A stretch of DNA of 45,217 nucleotides from assembly GCA_945919465.1 (NCBI GenBank), contig CAMEJG010000012.1, positions 1 through 45,217 on the forward strand. Reading direction: 5' to 3'. This document shows, one piece after another, positions 1 through 8,031 of this stretch (its first letter is position 1; each line of letters opens with the position of its first letter). The notes beneath the pieces are model-generated. The model was not told where the DNA came from. It did no database searches and saw only the letters and a list, made by a program, of their open reading frames with translations. The translations under genes were made by a program, and so were the position numbers. Source of the DNA: an uncultured Anaeroplasma sp. (GTDB taxonomy: Bacteria > Bacillota_I > Bacilli_A > Acholeplasmatales > Anaeroplasmataceae).

Positions 1-2
1 CC

Positions 3-197
3 ATTAAAAGTGCTAAAGAAGAAGGAATTGAGCAAGGACTTGAGCAAGGAATTGAGCAAGGAATTGAACGGGGTATTACTCAAAAACAAGAAGAGGTAAT
101 ATTTAATCTTTATCAAATGGGACTATCATTTGACATGATAGCAAAAGCAGTTAATTTATCAATTGATGAGGTAAAAGAAATTTTAGAAGGAAAATAG
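3..197 (+). CDS. C-terminal tail of a probable Rpn/PD-(D/E)XK nuclease family protein (5' partial)
   Basis: The open frame runs in from the left edge and stops at TAG 195-197, giving 65 residues. It opens with a repeated E-Q-G-I/L unit, encoded by a 12-base repeat at about 24-68. A short helix-turn-helix-like tail follows (QMGLSFDMIAKAVNLS, then IDEVKEILEG). This arrangement of a Gly-Gln-Glu repeat linker followed by 'G.s.e.IA...ls.eev..i' is the usual C-terminus of Rpn family recombination-promoting nucleases, also annotated as PD-(D/E)XK family transposases. The catalytic domain lies outside the window, so the assignment rests on the tail alone. A terminator follows directly. Confidence 0.6.
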   Translation: MKSAKEEGIEQGLEQGIEQGIERGITQKQEEVIFNLYQMGLSFDMIAKAVNLSIDEVKEILEGK

Positions 198-207
198 ATA
201 TTTTAGG

Positions 208-239
208 AAAGCATTGATTTACTATTCAATGCTTTTTTT
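208..239 (+). terminator. Rho-independent terminator after the Rpn-type gene
   Basis: AAAGCATTGA at 208-217 pairs with TCAATGCTTT at 226-235 around an 8-base loop, followed by a T run to 239. Confidence 0.85.
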
Positions 240-243
240 AACA

Positions 244-269
244 ATTAAAAAGACAGCAATTGCTGTCTT
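244..269 (-). terminator. Rho-independent terminator of mgtC
   Basis: A 20-base perfect palindrome at 250-269 (arms AAGACAG and CTGTCTT around CAATTG) lies just past the mgtC stop. On the minus strand it is followed by a T run. Confidence 0.75.
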
Positions 270-285
270 AATAAAATAAATGTTT

Positions 286-1014
286 CTAATAAATTTCTTC
301 AACAAAATTAACATATTCTAATTTTTTGAAAAAATCAATAAATTCATTATGAGTATTCACTTTTTTTCTAATGATTTCAAATTGAATAGTGTATACACTT
401 AATCCTGATGAACTATATGCCTCATTATGAGCAATAGATATAATTTTCAAATCCATTTGTCTGACATAATTTACAAAATCCTTTAAATTAGCTCTACAAT
501 TAAATTCAATATGCACACTAAAACTCTTTGAATGAGTTGTTAATCTTTTTTCAATATATGGTAGTAAAGATAATATTACAACTACAATAATAGTTGCTAA
601 AATAGCTAATGTATAAAATCCTATACCAATCGCTAGTCCTAAGCATGCACAAGCCCATAAACCAGCTGCAGTAGTTAATCCTTTAATTTTATTTCTAGAG
701 GTTATTAAAATAGTACCAGCACCTAAAAAACCAATACCTGATACTACCTGGGCCCCCAATCTTGCAGTATCGCCCATACCAAATTGTACAGTAATATATT
801 CATTAGTCATCATGGCGATTGCAGAACCAATACACACTAGAATATATGTTCTAAATCCTGCGGCTTGATGCTTTTTTGATCTTTCAATCCCAACAAGACC
901 CCCACACAAAACAGAAAGTAATAACCTTACCAATATACTAATAAATCCAATCTCATTTAATAAATACCAGTTTGTTAATTTAACAAATGGATCAATAATA
1001 TCAATTAAAAACAT
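286..1014 (-). CDS. mgtC: MgtC/SapB family membrane protein
   Basis: This 242-residue protein carries the MgtC family hallmark at about residues 36-68: a glycine-rich segment reading GGLVGIERSKKHQAAGFRT, then a small-residue membrane helix. Four to five hydrophobic segments fill residues 15-155. The last 80 residues are soluble and look like the ACT-like domain of longer MgtC proteins. Family members act in the cytoplasmic membrane in magnesium and phosphate homeostasis, some by modulating ATP synthase or P-type pumps; the exact role here is not readable from sequence. The start is the ATG after AAGGTGA with 7-base spacing. It is a single leftward gene between two rightward ones and has its own terminator. 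Confidence 0.9.
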   Translation of the reverse strand: MFLIDIIDPFVKLTNWYLLNEIGFISILVRLLLSVLCGGLVGIERSKKHQAAGFRTYILVCIGSAIAMMTNEYITVQFGMGDTARLGAQVVSGIGFLGAGTILITSRNKIKGLTTAAGLWACACLGLAIGIGFYTLAILATIIVVVILSLLPYIEKRLTTHSKSFSVHIEFNCRANLKDFVNYVRQMDLKIISIAHNEAYSSSGLSVYTIQFEIIRKKVNTHNEFIDFFKKLEYVNFVEEIY

Positions 1015-1164
1015 AAATATTCACCTTAAATCGCTTTTTTCTAACTTAATTTTATCATTTTTTTAAAAAAATGTATATATAATTTCTAAAATATGACAAA
1101 AATAAACAAAATAAATAGAAAATATTTTTACCATGTTATATAATAGAAATTGGAGATTATAGTT

Positions 1165-1914
1165 ATGTTAAATAAATTAAGAATAAATAAAACAGGATTA
1201 AAAATAATAGCCCTCATTTCAATGACAGTAGATCATTTTGGATATTTATTTTTTCCCCAAATCTACATATTTAGATATATAGGAAGATTAGCAATGCCTC
1301 TTTTTGCTTATATGATTGCTGAAGGTTGTTATTATACAAAAAATAGATTAAAATATTTTCTTTCAATTTTTTTGTTAGGATTAATTTGTTTTTTGGTATA
1401 CTTAATTGTTATAAAAGAAATATTTATTAATATCCTCTTAGTATTTTCATTTTCAATATTATTAATTTATTTATATGACTATATAATACAATTAATAAAA
1501 AATAAACCAAATAATATTATAATTAAATTCACATTATCAATATTAGTTTTCTTATTAATAATATCTATAGCATTATTTTTAGCAAACTCTAAAATATTGA
1601 CTAATAATAATCTAAAAATTACTATGGATTATTCAATATTTGGAATATTAATTTCATTTATGAGCTATTTATGCTTCAAAAATAAATGGATTCGAATAAT
1701 TCTATTTTCTCTTGCAGTACTTTTATCTTCATTATATTTCGAATTATATGAGCATTCTACAAATGGTCAATTTTATTCTATGATAACAATGCCAATTTTA
1801 TTATTATATAATGAAAAAAAAGGGAAGCACAACTTAAAATATTTTTTTTATTTATATTATCCGCTCCATTTAGTAATATTATATGGAATAGAAATGTTAA
1901 TTAATCTATTCTAA
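1165..1914 (+). CDS. TraX family membrane protein
   Basis: The protein has about 249 residues and is almost wholly hydrophobic, with seven or more predicted membrane helices. The N-terminal block reads 'LKIIALISMTVDHFG...', followed by 'RYIGRLAMPLFAYMIAEG', the TraX signature. TraX of the F plasmid N-acetylates pilin. Chromosomal homologues in Firmicutes are thought to be membrane acyltransferases of unknown substrate, and no conjugation genes are visible here. The frame is open from a TTG at 1150, but GGAG at 1152-1155 sits 9 bases before ATG 1165, so that ATG is the likely start. No clear terminator follows. Confidence 0.85.
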   Translation: MLNKLRINKTGLKIIALISMTVDHFGYLFFPQIYIFRYIGRLAMPLFAYMIAEGCYYTKNRLKYFLSIFLLGLICFLVYLIVIKEIFINILLVFSFSILLIYLYDYIIQLIKNKPNNIIIKFTLSILVFLLIISIALFLANSKILTNNNLKITMDYSIFGILISFMSYLCFKNKWIRIILFSLAVLLSSLYFELYEHSTNGQFYSMITMPILLLYNEKKGKHNLKYFFYLYYPLHLVILYGIEMLINLF

Positions 1915-1979
1915 AACCATATTACTTGAATTTAGACTATTTTTAACTTATAATTATATTAGATTAGAGGTGATGAGTG

Positions 1980-2828
1980 ATGGCTAATGAAGAAAAAAAA
2001 GAAATCCTTGAAGAGGATGAAAAAATCGATGTAAATTCAGTTGAAGTTGTAGTCGATAGAGTAGAACATGGATTAGTCGGCTCATTACGTATTGAAGATG
2101 ATATCAATAATCCAATCTTCAGAAAAAATGACCTTGTTTTTTTAAGATATCCAACTAAACTAGAAAAAAAAGATTACATTTTGTATAAGGACCATGATCA
2201 ATATTTCTTAAGAAGAATTATGAAATATTCAGATGAAGGAATCCTTGTAGCTGGAGATAATGAATCTAGCTACCATATAATTGAAAAACAAAATATAGTT
2301 GGAAAAGTAATTGCACGCCAAAGAAAGAAAAAATACTTAAGCCTAAGCTTAAATCCTACATTACATTTTTTCTTCTACAATTTATTTAAATATGATTTAT
2401 CATATTTTAGATTGAAAAATAGAATAGTTGCCTACGAAGATGATATCAATGAAGAGGCATTTGAGTTAGCTAAAGAAAAACTTGAAACTACAATAACAAA
2501 AGAAGCTAATGTTCCTCAAGCCATTCAAGCTGATCTAGATGAAGAACTTGATAGAGAGTTAAGTTCTTTCTTAAATCCTGATGATCTTGTATTAGAAATG
2601 CAAAAAGAACTTCGTGATGAGGAAATCAGATTAGAAAATGAACGCCTAGAAAAAGAAAGAAAACTAGAAGAAGCAAAACGTATGGTAGAAGAATATGAAG
2701 ATGATGAAGAGGAATATGAAGATGATGATATTAATGAGGATGGCCAAGATATAATAGAAGTTGTTGAAACAGAAGAAAATATCGAAGATGATTCAACTAA
2801 ATCTATAGAAGATACTGAAAAAGAATAG
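1980..2828 (+). CDS. S24/S26 peptidase-fold protein without catalytic dyad, with acidic tail
   Basis: This is a soluble protein of about 282 residues. Residues 20-115 follow the order of a signal peptidase/LexA-type domain: 'NPIFRKNDLVFLRYP' (residues 44-58), 'DYILYK', 'YFLRRI' (75-80), 'LVAGDN' (89-94) and 'IVGKVIARQ'. In active members a Ser stands three residues before the conserved Pro and a Lys precedes the Arg of the second motif. Here these positions are Ile and Arg, so the enzyme looks inactive. There is no N-terminal membrane anchor. The rest is a charged helical region (150-230) and a very acidic tail (230-282) rich in E-D-Y repeats. ATG 1980, 6 bases after AGAGGTGA, is preferred over GTG 1977. 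The function is unknown; a sensing or scaffold role is only a guess. Confidence 0.55.
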   Translation: MANEEKKEILEEDEKIDVNSVEVVVDRVEHGLVGSLRIEDDINNPIFRKNDLVFLRYPTKLEKKDYILYKDHDQYFLRRIMKYSDEGILVAGDNESSYHIIEKQNIVGKVIARQRKKKYLSLSLNPTLHFFFYNLFKYDLSYFRLKNRIVAYEDDINEEAFELAKEKLETTITKEANVPQAIQADLDEELDRELSSFLNPDDLVLEMQKELRDEEIRLENERLEKERKLEEAKRMVEEYEDDEEEYEDDDINEDGQDIIEVVETEENIEDDSTKSIEDTEKE

Positions 2829-2834
2829 GAAACT

Positions 2835-2860
2835 GGATTAGCACATAGCTAATCCTTTTT
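2835..2860 (+). terminator. Rho-independent terminator after the S24/S26-fold gene
   Basis: GGATTAGC at 2835-2842 pairs with GCTAATCC at 2848-2855, followed by TTTTT. Confidence 0.85.
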
Positions 2861-3073
2861 ATTTTTAAAAACCGGCTTCAATAAATACTATTATTTTAAG
2901 TTTTTATCATTTTCCCATATATTTATCTATTACGACAAATAAAAATTAAAAATAGGCCTATTTATATAAAAAAGCATTAAAAAAATCAAAAAAATACTAA
3001 AAATTTTTTAAAGGAACAATAAAATATAATATATACTAACAAGTAAAGTAATAAAAAATAATTTCAAACTACA

Positions 3074-3092
3074 ACTAGTTTTTACAACTAGT
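3074..3092. repeat. ACTAGT-N7-ACTAGT element, copy 1
   Basis: ACTAGT occurs at 3074-3079 and 3087-3092, 13 bases apart start to start. The same geometry recurs at 3185-3203 and 8013-8031. Confidence 0.6.
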
Positions 3093-3179
3093 AAATTATA
3101 TAAATTATATTAGATTAAAAATTATAAAATAATATTTATAATGTTTATTAATACTACATTGCAAAATAAATATTTCAAA

Positions 3180-3209
3180 GCATAACTAGTATTAAAAACT
3201 AGTTTATGC
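3180..3209. repeat. ACTAGT-N7-ACTAGT element, copy 2
   Basis: ACTAGT occurs at 3185-3190 and 3198-3203, again 13 bases apart. Here the flanks extend the symmetry (GCATAA on the left, TTTATGC on the right), so a hairpin with one bulge is possible. Confidence 0.6.
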
Positions 3210-3471
3210 ATTAATAAAATTACTATCAAAGTTTTATAAAATATGAATAGCGAGTATTAAAAATCATATAATTAAAAAATGCTTCTTTACATATTATTTT
3301 AAATGATGTATAATAATAAATCCAAGCCGTACACTTGAATTAAATATATGTAATTAACAATAAAAATAATTCATCACCTATTTAGTTTTAAAAATTATTT
3401 CTAAAGATGTTATACATAGAATGTAATAATATTAATTTCTATTATTGTTAGTTTTTTTTACTATTTGTTTT

Positions 3472-3500
3472 TTGAAATATTTTTATACGTTAATTAATAT
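3472..3500 (+). promoter_or_regulatory. Promoter of the nucleoside kinase gene
   Basis: TTGAAA (3472-3477), a 17-base spacer and TAATAT (3495-3500) fit a vegetative sigma-A promoter. It lies 70 bases before the start codon. Confidence 0.5.
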
Positions 3501-3569
3501 AATAATAATGTATGCTTTTATATCAAAAATGTTAAGAAAGGAGAAGTATTATATACAATACGAATTATT

Positions 3570-5216
3570 ATGAGAGTAGAAATAAATGGCATAATAAAAG
3601 AATTTAATAGTCCAACAAGAATAATTGATATGTTTGATAATAAAAACTATGATTATTTTGCTGCTAAAGTTAATAATAGATTGAGAGAATTAAACTATAT
3701 TGTAAGTAATGATTGCAAAATAGATTTATTAGATTTAACTGATGATTCTGTTACAAAAATATATCAAGCAACCTTAAGATACGTTATTGTAATGGCTGCT
3801 AAAAATCTATATCCAAAAGGAAGAATTTGCTTTAATTATAGTGTATCTAGATCTATTTTTGCATCCATGAGTAATATAGGACATGCTTTTTTGCAGGAGG
3901 ATTTAGAAAAGTTATCTATAGAAATACATAAGATAATTTCAGCTAATCATCCTATAAATAGATATTCATTAACTAAAGCAGAAGCAATTGAATACTATAG
4001 AAGCATTGGTCAAATGGACAAGGTTAAGGTATTAAAATATCGTCCAGAGGATACTGTTCATTGTTATGAATGCAATGGATATAAAAATTATATGTTTGGC
4101 TATATGCTTCCATCTACAGGCTTTTTAAAAAGCTTCTCACTAAGGTTATATACTCCAGGATTCTTAATTAGCTATCCTAGAAGTGAATGTGGAGGAAAAG
4201 TACCTGAATTTAAGGATGAAAAGGTATTTAGAACTGTATTAAAGGAAGCTAATCTTTGGGCAAACACCTCAAGAGCCGGTTCAATTAGTCAAATGAATGA
4301 AATAATCGAATCTGGAAATGCTCTTGAATTTATTAACATTTGTGAAGCAAAGCACAACAGACAATTTACTGAATTAGGTAATAAAATAGAATCAAATATT
4401 AATAATATTAAGCTTATTTGTGTTGCAGGACCTTCATCAAGTGGAAAAACTACATTTACAAATAGACTAAGAATAGAGCTTAAGAGTCGTGGAATAGAAC
4501 CTGTAATGATTAGTATGGATAATTTTTATAAATCACTTCAAGAAACTCCACTCGATGAATATGGTAATCCTGATTTTGAGAGTATTGAGGCTTTGGATTT
4601 AAGATTATTTGATAAAACAATATTTAATTTAATTCAGGGAGAAGAGGTTAAATTACCTATTTATGATTTCACAACAAAATCAAGAAGCTTCACAGAACCA
4701 ATTAAAATTAAACCTCATCAACCGATAATGGTTGAAGGAATTCATGGATTAAATGATTTAATTGCCACAAGTATTGGCGAGGAATATAAATTCAAAATTT
4801 ATATTGCTCCAATGGCTCAATATAATATTGATGATCATAATCCAATATCATTATCTGATATTAGATTGATAAGAAGAATGGTAAGAGATCATAATTTTAG
4901 AGGTACTGGCTGTGAAAAGACCCTAAAAATGTGGTCATCTGTAAGACGAGGAGAATTCAAATGGATATATCCTTATCAAAATAATGCAGATTATGTTTTT
5001 AATTCCGAATTAAGTTATGAGCTTTGCGTAATGAAAAAACATGCAATACCACTTCTAGAAGCAGTAAATACTGATTCTCCATATTATATTGCCGCAAATA
5101 GATTAGTTAAATTTTTAAAATATTTTGAAGATATCAACGATAAATGGATTCCTTGTAATTCATTATTAAGAGAATTTATTGGAGACTCAATATTTTATAC
5201 AGAAGATAAAAAATAA
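3570..5216 (+). CDS. TGS-domain nucleoside (uridine-type) kinase
   Basis: This 548-residue protein has a TGS-like domain (about 1-60), a threonyl-tRNA-synthetase-like second domain (about 65-265) and a uridine kinase/phosphoribulokinase-type P-loop kinase domain (about 280-500). The Walker A is GPSSSGKTT at 287-295, followed by 'SMDNFYK' and 'VEGIHGLND', typical of Udk-like kinases. This three-part architecture is common in Firmicutes and Thermotoga and is annotated as a nucleoside kinase; it probably phosphorylates uridine or cytidine in the cytoplasm. The best ribosome binding site, AAGGAGAAG (3538-3546), is 23 bases before the ATG, which is unusually far. No ATG, GTG or TTG lies between them in frame. 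Confidence 0.85.
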   Translation: MRVEINGIIKEFNSPTRIIDMFDNKNYDYFAAKVNNRLRELNYIVSNDCKIDLLDLTDDSVTKIYQATLRYVIVMAAKNLYPKGRICFNYSVSRSIFASMSNIGHAFLQEDLEKLSIEIHKIISANHPINRYSLTKAEAIEYYRSIGQMDKVKVLKYRPEDTVHCYECNGYKNYMFGYMLPSTGFLKSFSLRLYTPGFLISYPRSECGGKVPEFKDEKVFRTVLKEANLWANTSRAGSISQMNEIIESGNALEFINICEAKHNRQFTELGNKIESNINNIKLICVAGPSSSGKTTFTNRLRIELKSRGIEPVMISMDNFYKSLQETPLDEYGNPDFESIEALDLRLFDKTIFNLIQGEEVKLPIYDFTTKSRSFTEPIKIKPHQPIMVEGIHGLNDLIATSIGEEYKFKIYIAPMAQYNIDDHNPISLSDIRLIRRMVRDHNFRGTGCEKTLKMWSSVRRGEFKWIYPYQNNADYVFNSELSYELCVMKKHAIPLLEAVNTDSPYYIAANRLVKFLKYFEDINDKWIPCNSLLREFIGDSIFYTEDKK

Positions 5217-5224
5217 TAAAATTC

Positions 5225-5249
5225 GAACGCTTTATGCGTTCTTTTTTTT
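5225..5249 (+). terminator. Rho-independent terminator after the nucleoside kinase
   Basis: GAACGC (5225-5230), loop TTTAT, GCGTTC (5236-5241), then eight T. Confidence 0.9.
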
Positions 5250-5359
5250 ATCAATCAATAACACTTTCATATATAAAAAATAAACATAAAAAAATAAACT
5301 TAATAATTGATAATTGTATTCATTTTTGTTATAATGAATATGTTTATGGGAGTGATAAA

Positions 5360-6451
5360 ATGGAATCAAAAAACTGTTTTTCCAATATTGATAGATTAAC
5401 CTATCCAAATGCATTAGTTATAGCTTTAACAAAGCTATATCAATTTAAGGGAAAAGATTTTTATTATGAAGATGTTCTAAAAAATTATATGGATGCAATA
5501 ATAAAAAACACTATAGAAAAAGATGCATTATATGTTTCTAAAATAATAAAGCTAAATATTTCAGAAAGTAGAACTAGATTAATTTTAAAGAAAAATAGCG
5601 AGCCTAAGACAAATGATGAAAAGATCCTTGCAAATTTAAAAAACGTCTTTAAAATAATCCAAGATAAGGGTACTGATTTTGAAGTAACCTCAAATGAATT
5701 TTTACATTTAGGAATAACATTATATAAAGGCGTTGAAAATATAAGCTATAATGTTGAGACTAAAACAACTAGACCTCATCTTTTAGAAGAGAAAACAAAA
5801 ATCTCTAAAAGAGAAGTTTTAGATGCTGAAATAAAAGAATTTAATGCTGCAATAAAGAATAAAAATGTTGAACCAACACAAGCAATAACTAATCTTTATG
5901 TAGATCTACTACATTTAAATTTATTTAATGATCATAATCAAATATTATCATTAATTATTCTATATTGTTTACTTGTAAAAGAGAGATTTAATCTCTTTAA
6001 ATACATAAGCTTTTTTGAAGAATATTACAAGAAAATAGAACAGTTTAGAGCATCAACAATCTCTGCAGGATTCAATTGGGAGACAGGATATTCACAAACA
6101 GCGCTGCTAAATAAAGATATAATTGACATGTTATTAGAGGGCTATGGTAAGGTTGAACAAATGATTGCTAACTTCAATTTTGATAAAAAAATCAAGAAAA
6201 TTGACAATGTAGAATCAGCAATTTTGAAACTTGGAGAGGTATTTACAAGGGAACAAATTAAGCAGGTTTGCCCACAATTATCAGACTCCACAATCAATAG
6301 AGCATTAGCTAGATTAAAGGATGAAAATAAGGTTAGACCAAATGGAACAGGAAGGTCTGCATCATGGGTTAGATTAGTTCCAGATGAACTATTTTCCCCT
6401 AAAACAAAACAAATGAATATATTTGATATTCTAGGATCTGAGGATAAATAA
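5360..6451 (+). CDS. Fic-like fold protein with degenerate active site and C-terminal winged helix
   Basis: The start is ATG 5360, with GGAG 7 bases before it; the frame is open further upstream but without a ribosome binding site. The protein has 363 residues. Residues about 115-270 follow the helical layout of Fic/DOC proteins: a loop 'THRPHLLEE'-like stretch, then a helix leading to 'LHLNLFNDHNQ' (184-194), then 'EEYYKKIEQFR' and a 'GFNW' segment. In active Fic enzymes the central motif is HPFx(D/E)GNGRxxR. Here only the His and scattered residues remain, and the Gly and Arg residues for nucleotide binding are missing. Residues about 285-338 form a winged helix-turn-helix ('FTREQIKQVCPQLSDSTINRALARL' region, then a basic wing), a common Fic partner domain. 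AMPylation is unlikely; a DNA-binding regulator is plausible. Confidence 0.5.
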   Translation: MESKNCFSNIDRLTYPNALVIALTKLYQFKGKDFYYEDVLKNYMDAIIKNTIEKDALYVSKIIKLNISESRTRLILKKNSEPKTNDEKILANLKNVFKIIQDKGTDFEVTSNEFLHLGITLYKGVENISYNVETKTTRPHLLEEKTKISKREVLDAEIKEFNAAIKNKNVEPTQAITNLYVDLLHLNLFNDHNQILSLIILYCLLVKERFNLFKYISFFEEYYKKIEQFRASTISAGFNWETGYSQTALLNKDIIDMLLEGYGKVEQMIANFNFDKKIKKIDNVESAILKLGEVFTREQIKQVCPQLSDSTINRALARLKDENKVRPNGTGRSASWVRLVPDELFSPKTKQMNIFDILGSEDK

Positions 6452-6468
6452 TTCCTTAGATCCTTTTT
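6433..6468 (+). terminator. Rho-independent terminator after the Fic-like gene
   Basis: AGGATCTGAGG (6433-6443) pairs with CCTTAGATCCT (6454-6464), with one G-T pair, then TTTTT. The stem overlaps the stop codon. Confidence 0.85.
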
Positions 6469-7194
6469 ATTTGCCATAAATAATGTCATATTAAAAACAA
6501 CAAAATATAAAACAAATAAAAATAACCAGGTGAAATAATTGGTATAAAACTCAAACTAAACATAGAAATGGATCGAGAATAAAATTTAATTTTAAATTGA
6601 TTTTTATTTATTAACTACCAATTATCAATAAACTAAAAAAATAAATAAATTATATTTTATTAAAAAAGAAGAAAAGATTCTACAAAAAATTTTTTATACA
6701 TAAATAATGTCAAAATAAAAAAAGAATTTAATAATAAAAAAAGAAGAATCTCAAACTAATAAAATCATTAAAATAAATAAAATAAAAAATAAATAAAAGA
6801 AATAAAAAAAGAATAAATAAAAGAAATAAAAATGAACATAAAAAAAACATAATATAATGTCAAATTTAGAATAATAATTTATTTAAAAAAAGAATCCTCT
6901 AAATATAATATAATTTTTAAAATTAAAAGAATTTTTTTATTATTATAGATTAATAATAGATTAATAAAACAAAATTGTAGAAATATGACATTAATTATGC
7001 TTAATTATAATTTTAAAATTATAAATATGTAAAATATAAAAAAATTATATAGAAAAAAATCGAAAAAAAATCTATTTATATTACAATAATAACTCATTTT
7101 ACAGACAATTGGATCTTATTATAGTTCTCATGAAGAAAAATGTAGTGTTTTTAGTTTGTATTTTTAAAAAAAACACCCTTAAAACAGGACAAAA

Positions 7195-7204
7195 GAAGAA
7201 GAAG
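7195..7204 (+). other. Possible FtsK-orienting type motif (GAAGAAGAAG)
   Basis: GAAGAAG is the FtsK-orienting sequence reported for lactococci. The copy here points toward the dif-like site 320 bases away. The motif is short and purine-rich in a purine-rich region, so chance is a real alternative. Confidence 0.2.
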
Positions 7205-7245
7205 TAAGCTAAAAAATGCCATTTTTAATAACGCTTTCAAAAGTT

Positions 7246-7291
7246 GTCGCTTCAAATCAGTATATATGGAGTCTCAGAGGTCGCTTCAAAT
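7246..7291. repeat. Direct repeat pair GTCGCTTCAAAT
   Basis: The same 12 bases stand at 7246-7257 and 7280-7291, 34 bases apart. They are GC-richer than their surroundings. Confidence 0.6.
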
Positions 7292-7525
7292 AAAATGAAA
7301 AATATTTAGGTTATAACCAAAAGACAAAGCGAGAAGGATAAGTGTTCAAATCAAGAAAATTCAATTAATCGAGTTTTCCATTATTTTGTCTTAAACATAT
7401 TCATTATTATATCTATGAAAGTGATTAATAGAAAAAATAACCTCAAAAAATACTTTTTTAGATATTCAAATGAATATATTTATCTTATTTAAAGACCAAA
7501 ATAGCCTAAAATAGCTCTTTAATTA

Positions 7526-7553
7526 AGTTATCATAATAGATATTATGTAAACC
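7526..7553 (+). other. dif: dif-like XerC/XerD recombination site
   Basis: A 28-base site of standard build: left arm AGTTATCATAA (7526-7536), 6-base centre TAGATA (7537-7542), right arm TTATGTAAACC (7543-7553). The right arm matches the Bacillus subtilis dif XerD arm TTATGTAAACT in 10 of 11 positions. The left arm ends in CATAA as in the E. coli XerC arm. The arms are imperfect inverted repeats sharing GTT and CATAA. Placement at the composition flip between converging gene sets supports a chromosome dimer resolution site. Confidence 0.75.
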
Positions 7554-7592
7554 AATAAAATAGTTAATAATGATGAGACTTTTTTTAAAAAT

Positions 7593-7608
7593 GTGATTAA
7601 GTGATTAA
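7593..7608 (+). repeat. Tandem GTGATTAA repeat
   Basis: GTGATTAA occurs twice in tandem (7593-7600, 7601-7608). A third copy lies at 7421-7428 on the other side of the dif-like site. Confidence 0.5.
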
Positions 7609-8012
7609 AAGAAAGCAAAATTGAGTACTACTTTTCTGTTTAAAATATTTCTTTTTTAGTTTTTTCTTCTAAAATCGATCGAGATTGAAAAAAACATCCA
7701 GTTATGCATTTGATTTTTATCTTTAGAACGCGTTCCTTTTGTTTAAAAAGTCATTTTTGGTCATGTTCCTTGTCGTTTTTAACTAAAAAACATATTCATT
7801 TTTTGAATTATGATAGCGTTTTTATTTTTTGCTTATGCCAGAGAATCGACATTTGTTTTCGTCCTTCTGGAGATGTTATTAGCTTTAATTTTTTCATTCA
7901 TTTTACTCGTTGGCACCTATAATGATGGATTGCTACTACCTCTAAAAATGTATTTATTTGTCGTTTTATCTTATTTATAATATTTAATAAACGTTTTATA
8001 AAATCTATTATA

Positions 8013-8031
8013 ACTAGTATCGTTTACTAGT
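8013..8031. repeat. ACTAGT-N7-ACTAGT element, copy 3
   Basis: ACTAGT stands at 8013-8018 and 8026-8031, with exactly the 13-base period of the two copies near 3.1 kb. Confidence 0.6.

Larger units (their letters stand above)
2861..3569. other. 709-base AT-rich intergenic region
   Basis: No credible open frame or RNA gene was found. It holds a 14-base palindrome at 2950-2963 (AAATAGG/CCTATTT), two ACTAGT-N7-ACTAGT elements (3074-3092 and 3185-3203), and near its right end the promoter of the nucleoside kinase gene. The rest is featureless A/T-rich sequence. Confidence 0.6.

Noticed and set aside
24-68. 12-base tandem repeats near the left edge as a possible CRISPR or satellite
   Set aside because: They are in frame and encode a Glu-Gln-Gly-Ile linker typical of Rpn-type nucleases; there are no spacers.
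1116-1144. TAGAAA-17-TATAAT as a traX-like promoter
   Set aside because: The -35 box is poor, and the start of transcription would fall on or beside the GGAG at 1152, leaving almost no leader.
2950-2963. 14-base palindrome AAATAGG/CCTATTT as an operator or origin element
   Set aside because: It is a single copy, far from any gene start, and has no partner motif; chance in AT-rich sequence cannot be excluded.
6142-6489. 115-codon frame opposite the Fic-like gene
   Set aside because: It lies antisense to a well-supported gene with its own ribosome binding site and terminator, and its protein shows no recognisable feature.
6730-6850. Runs of AAATAAA and GAAATAAA as a designed repeat array
   Set aside because: These are low-complexity A-rich words without fixed period or length, explained by base composition.
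7704-7922. 72-codon open frame on the + strand inside the terminus spacer
   Set aside because: It has no ribosome binding site, odd composition (Phe, His, Cys-rich, as expected from T-rich random sequence) and no domain. The opposite strand gave only frames of about 22 codons or fewer.
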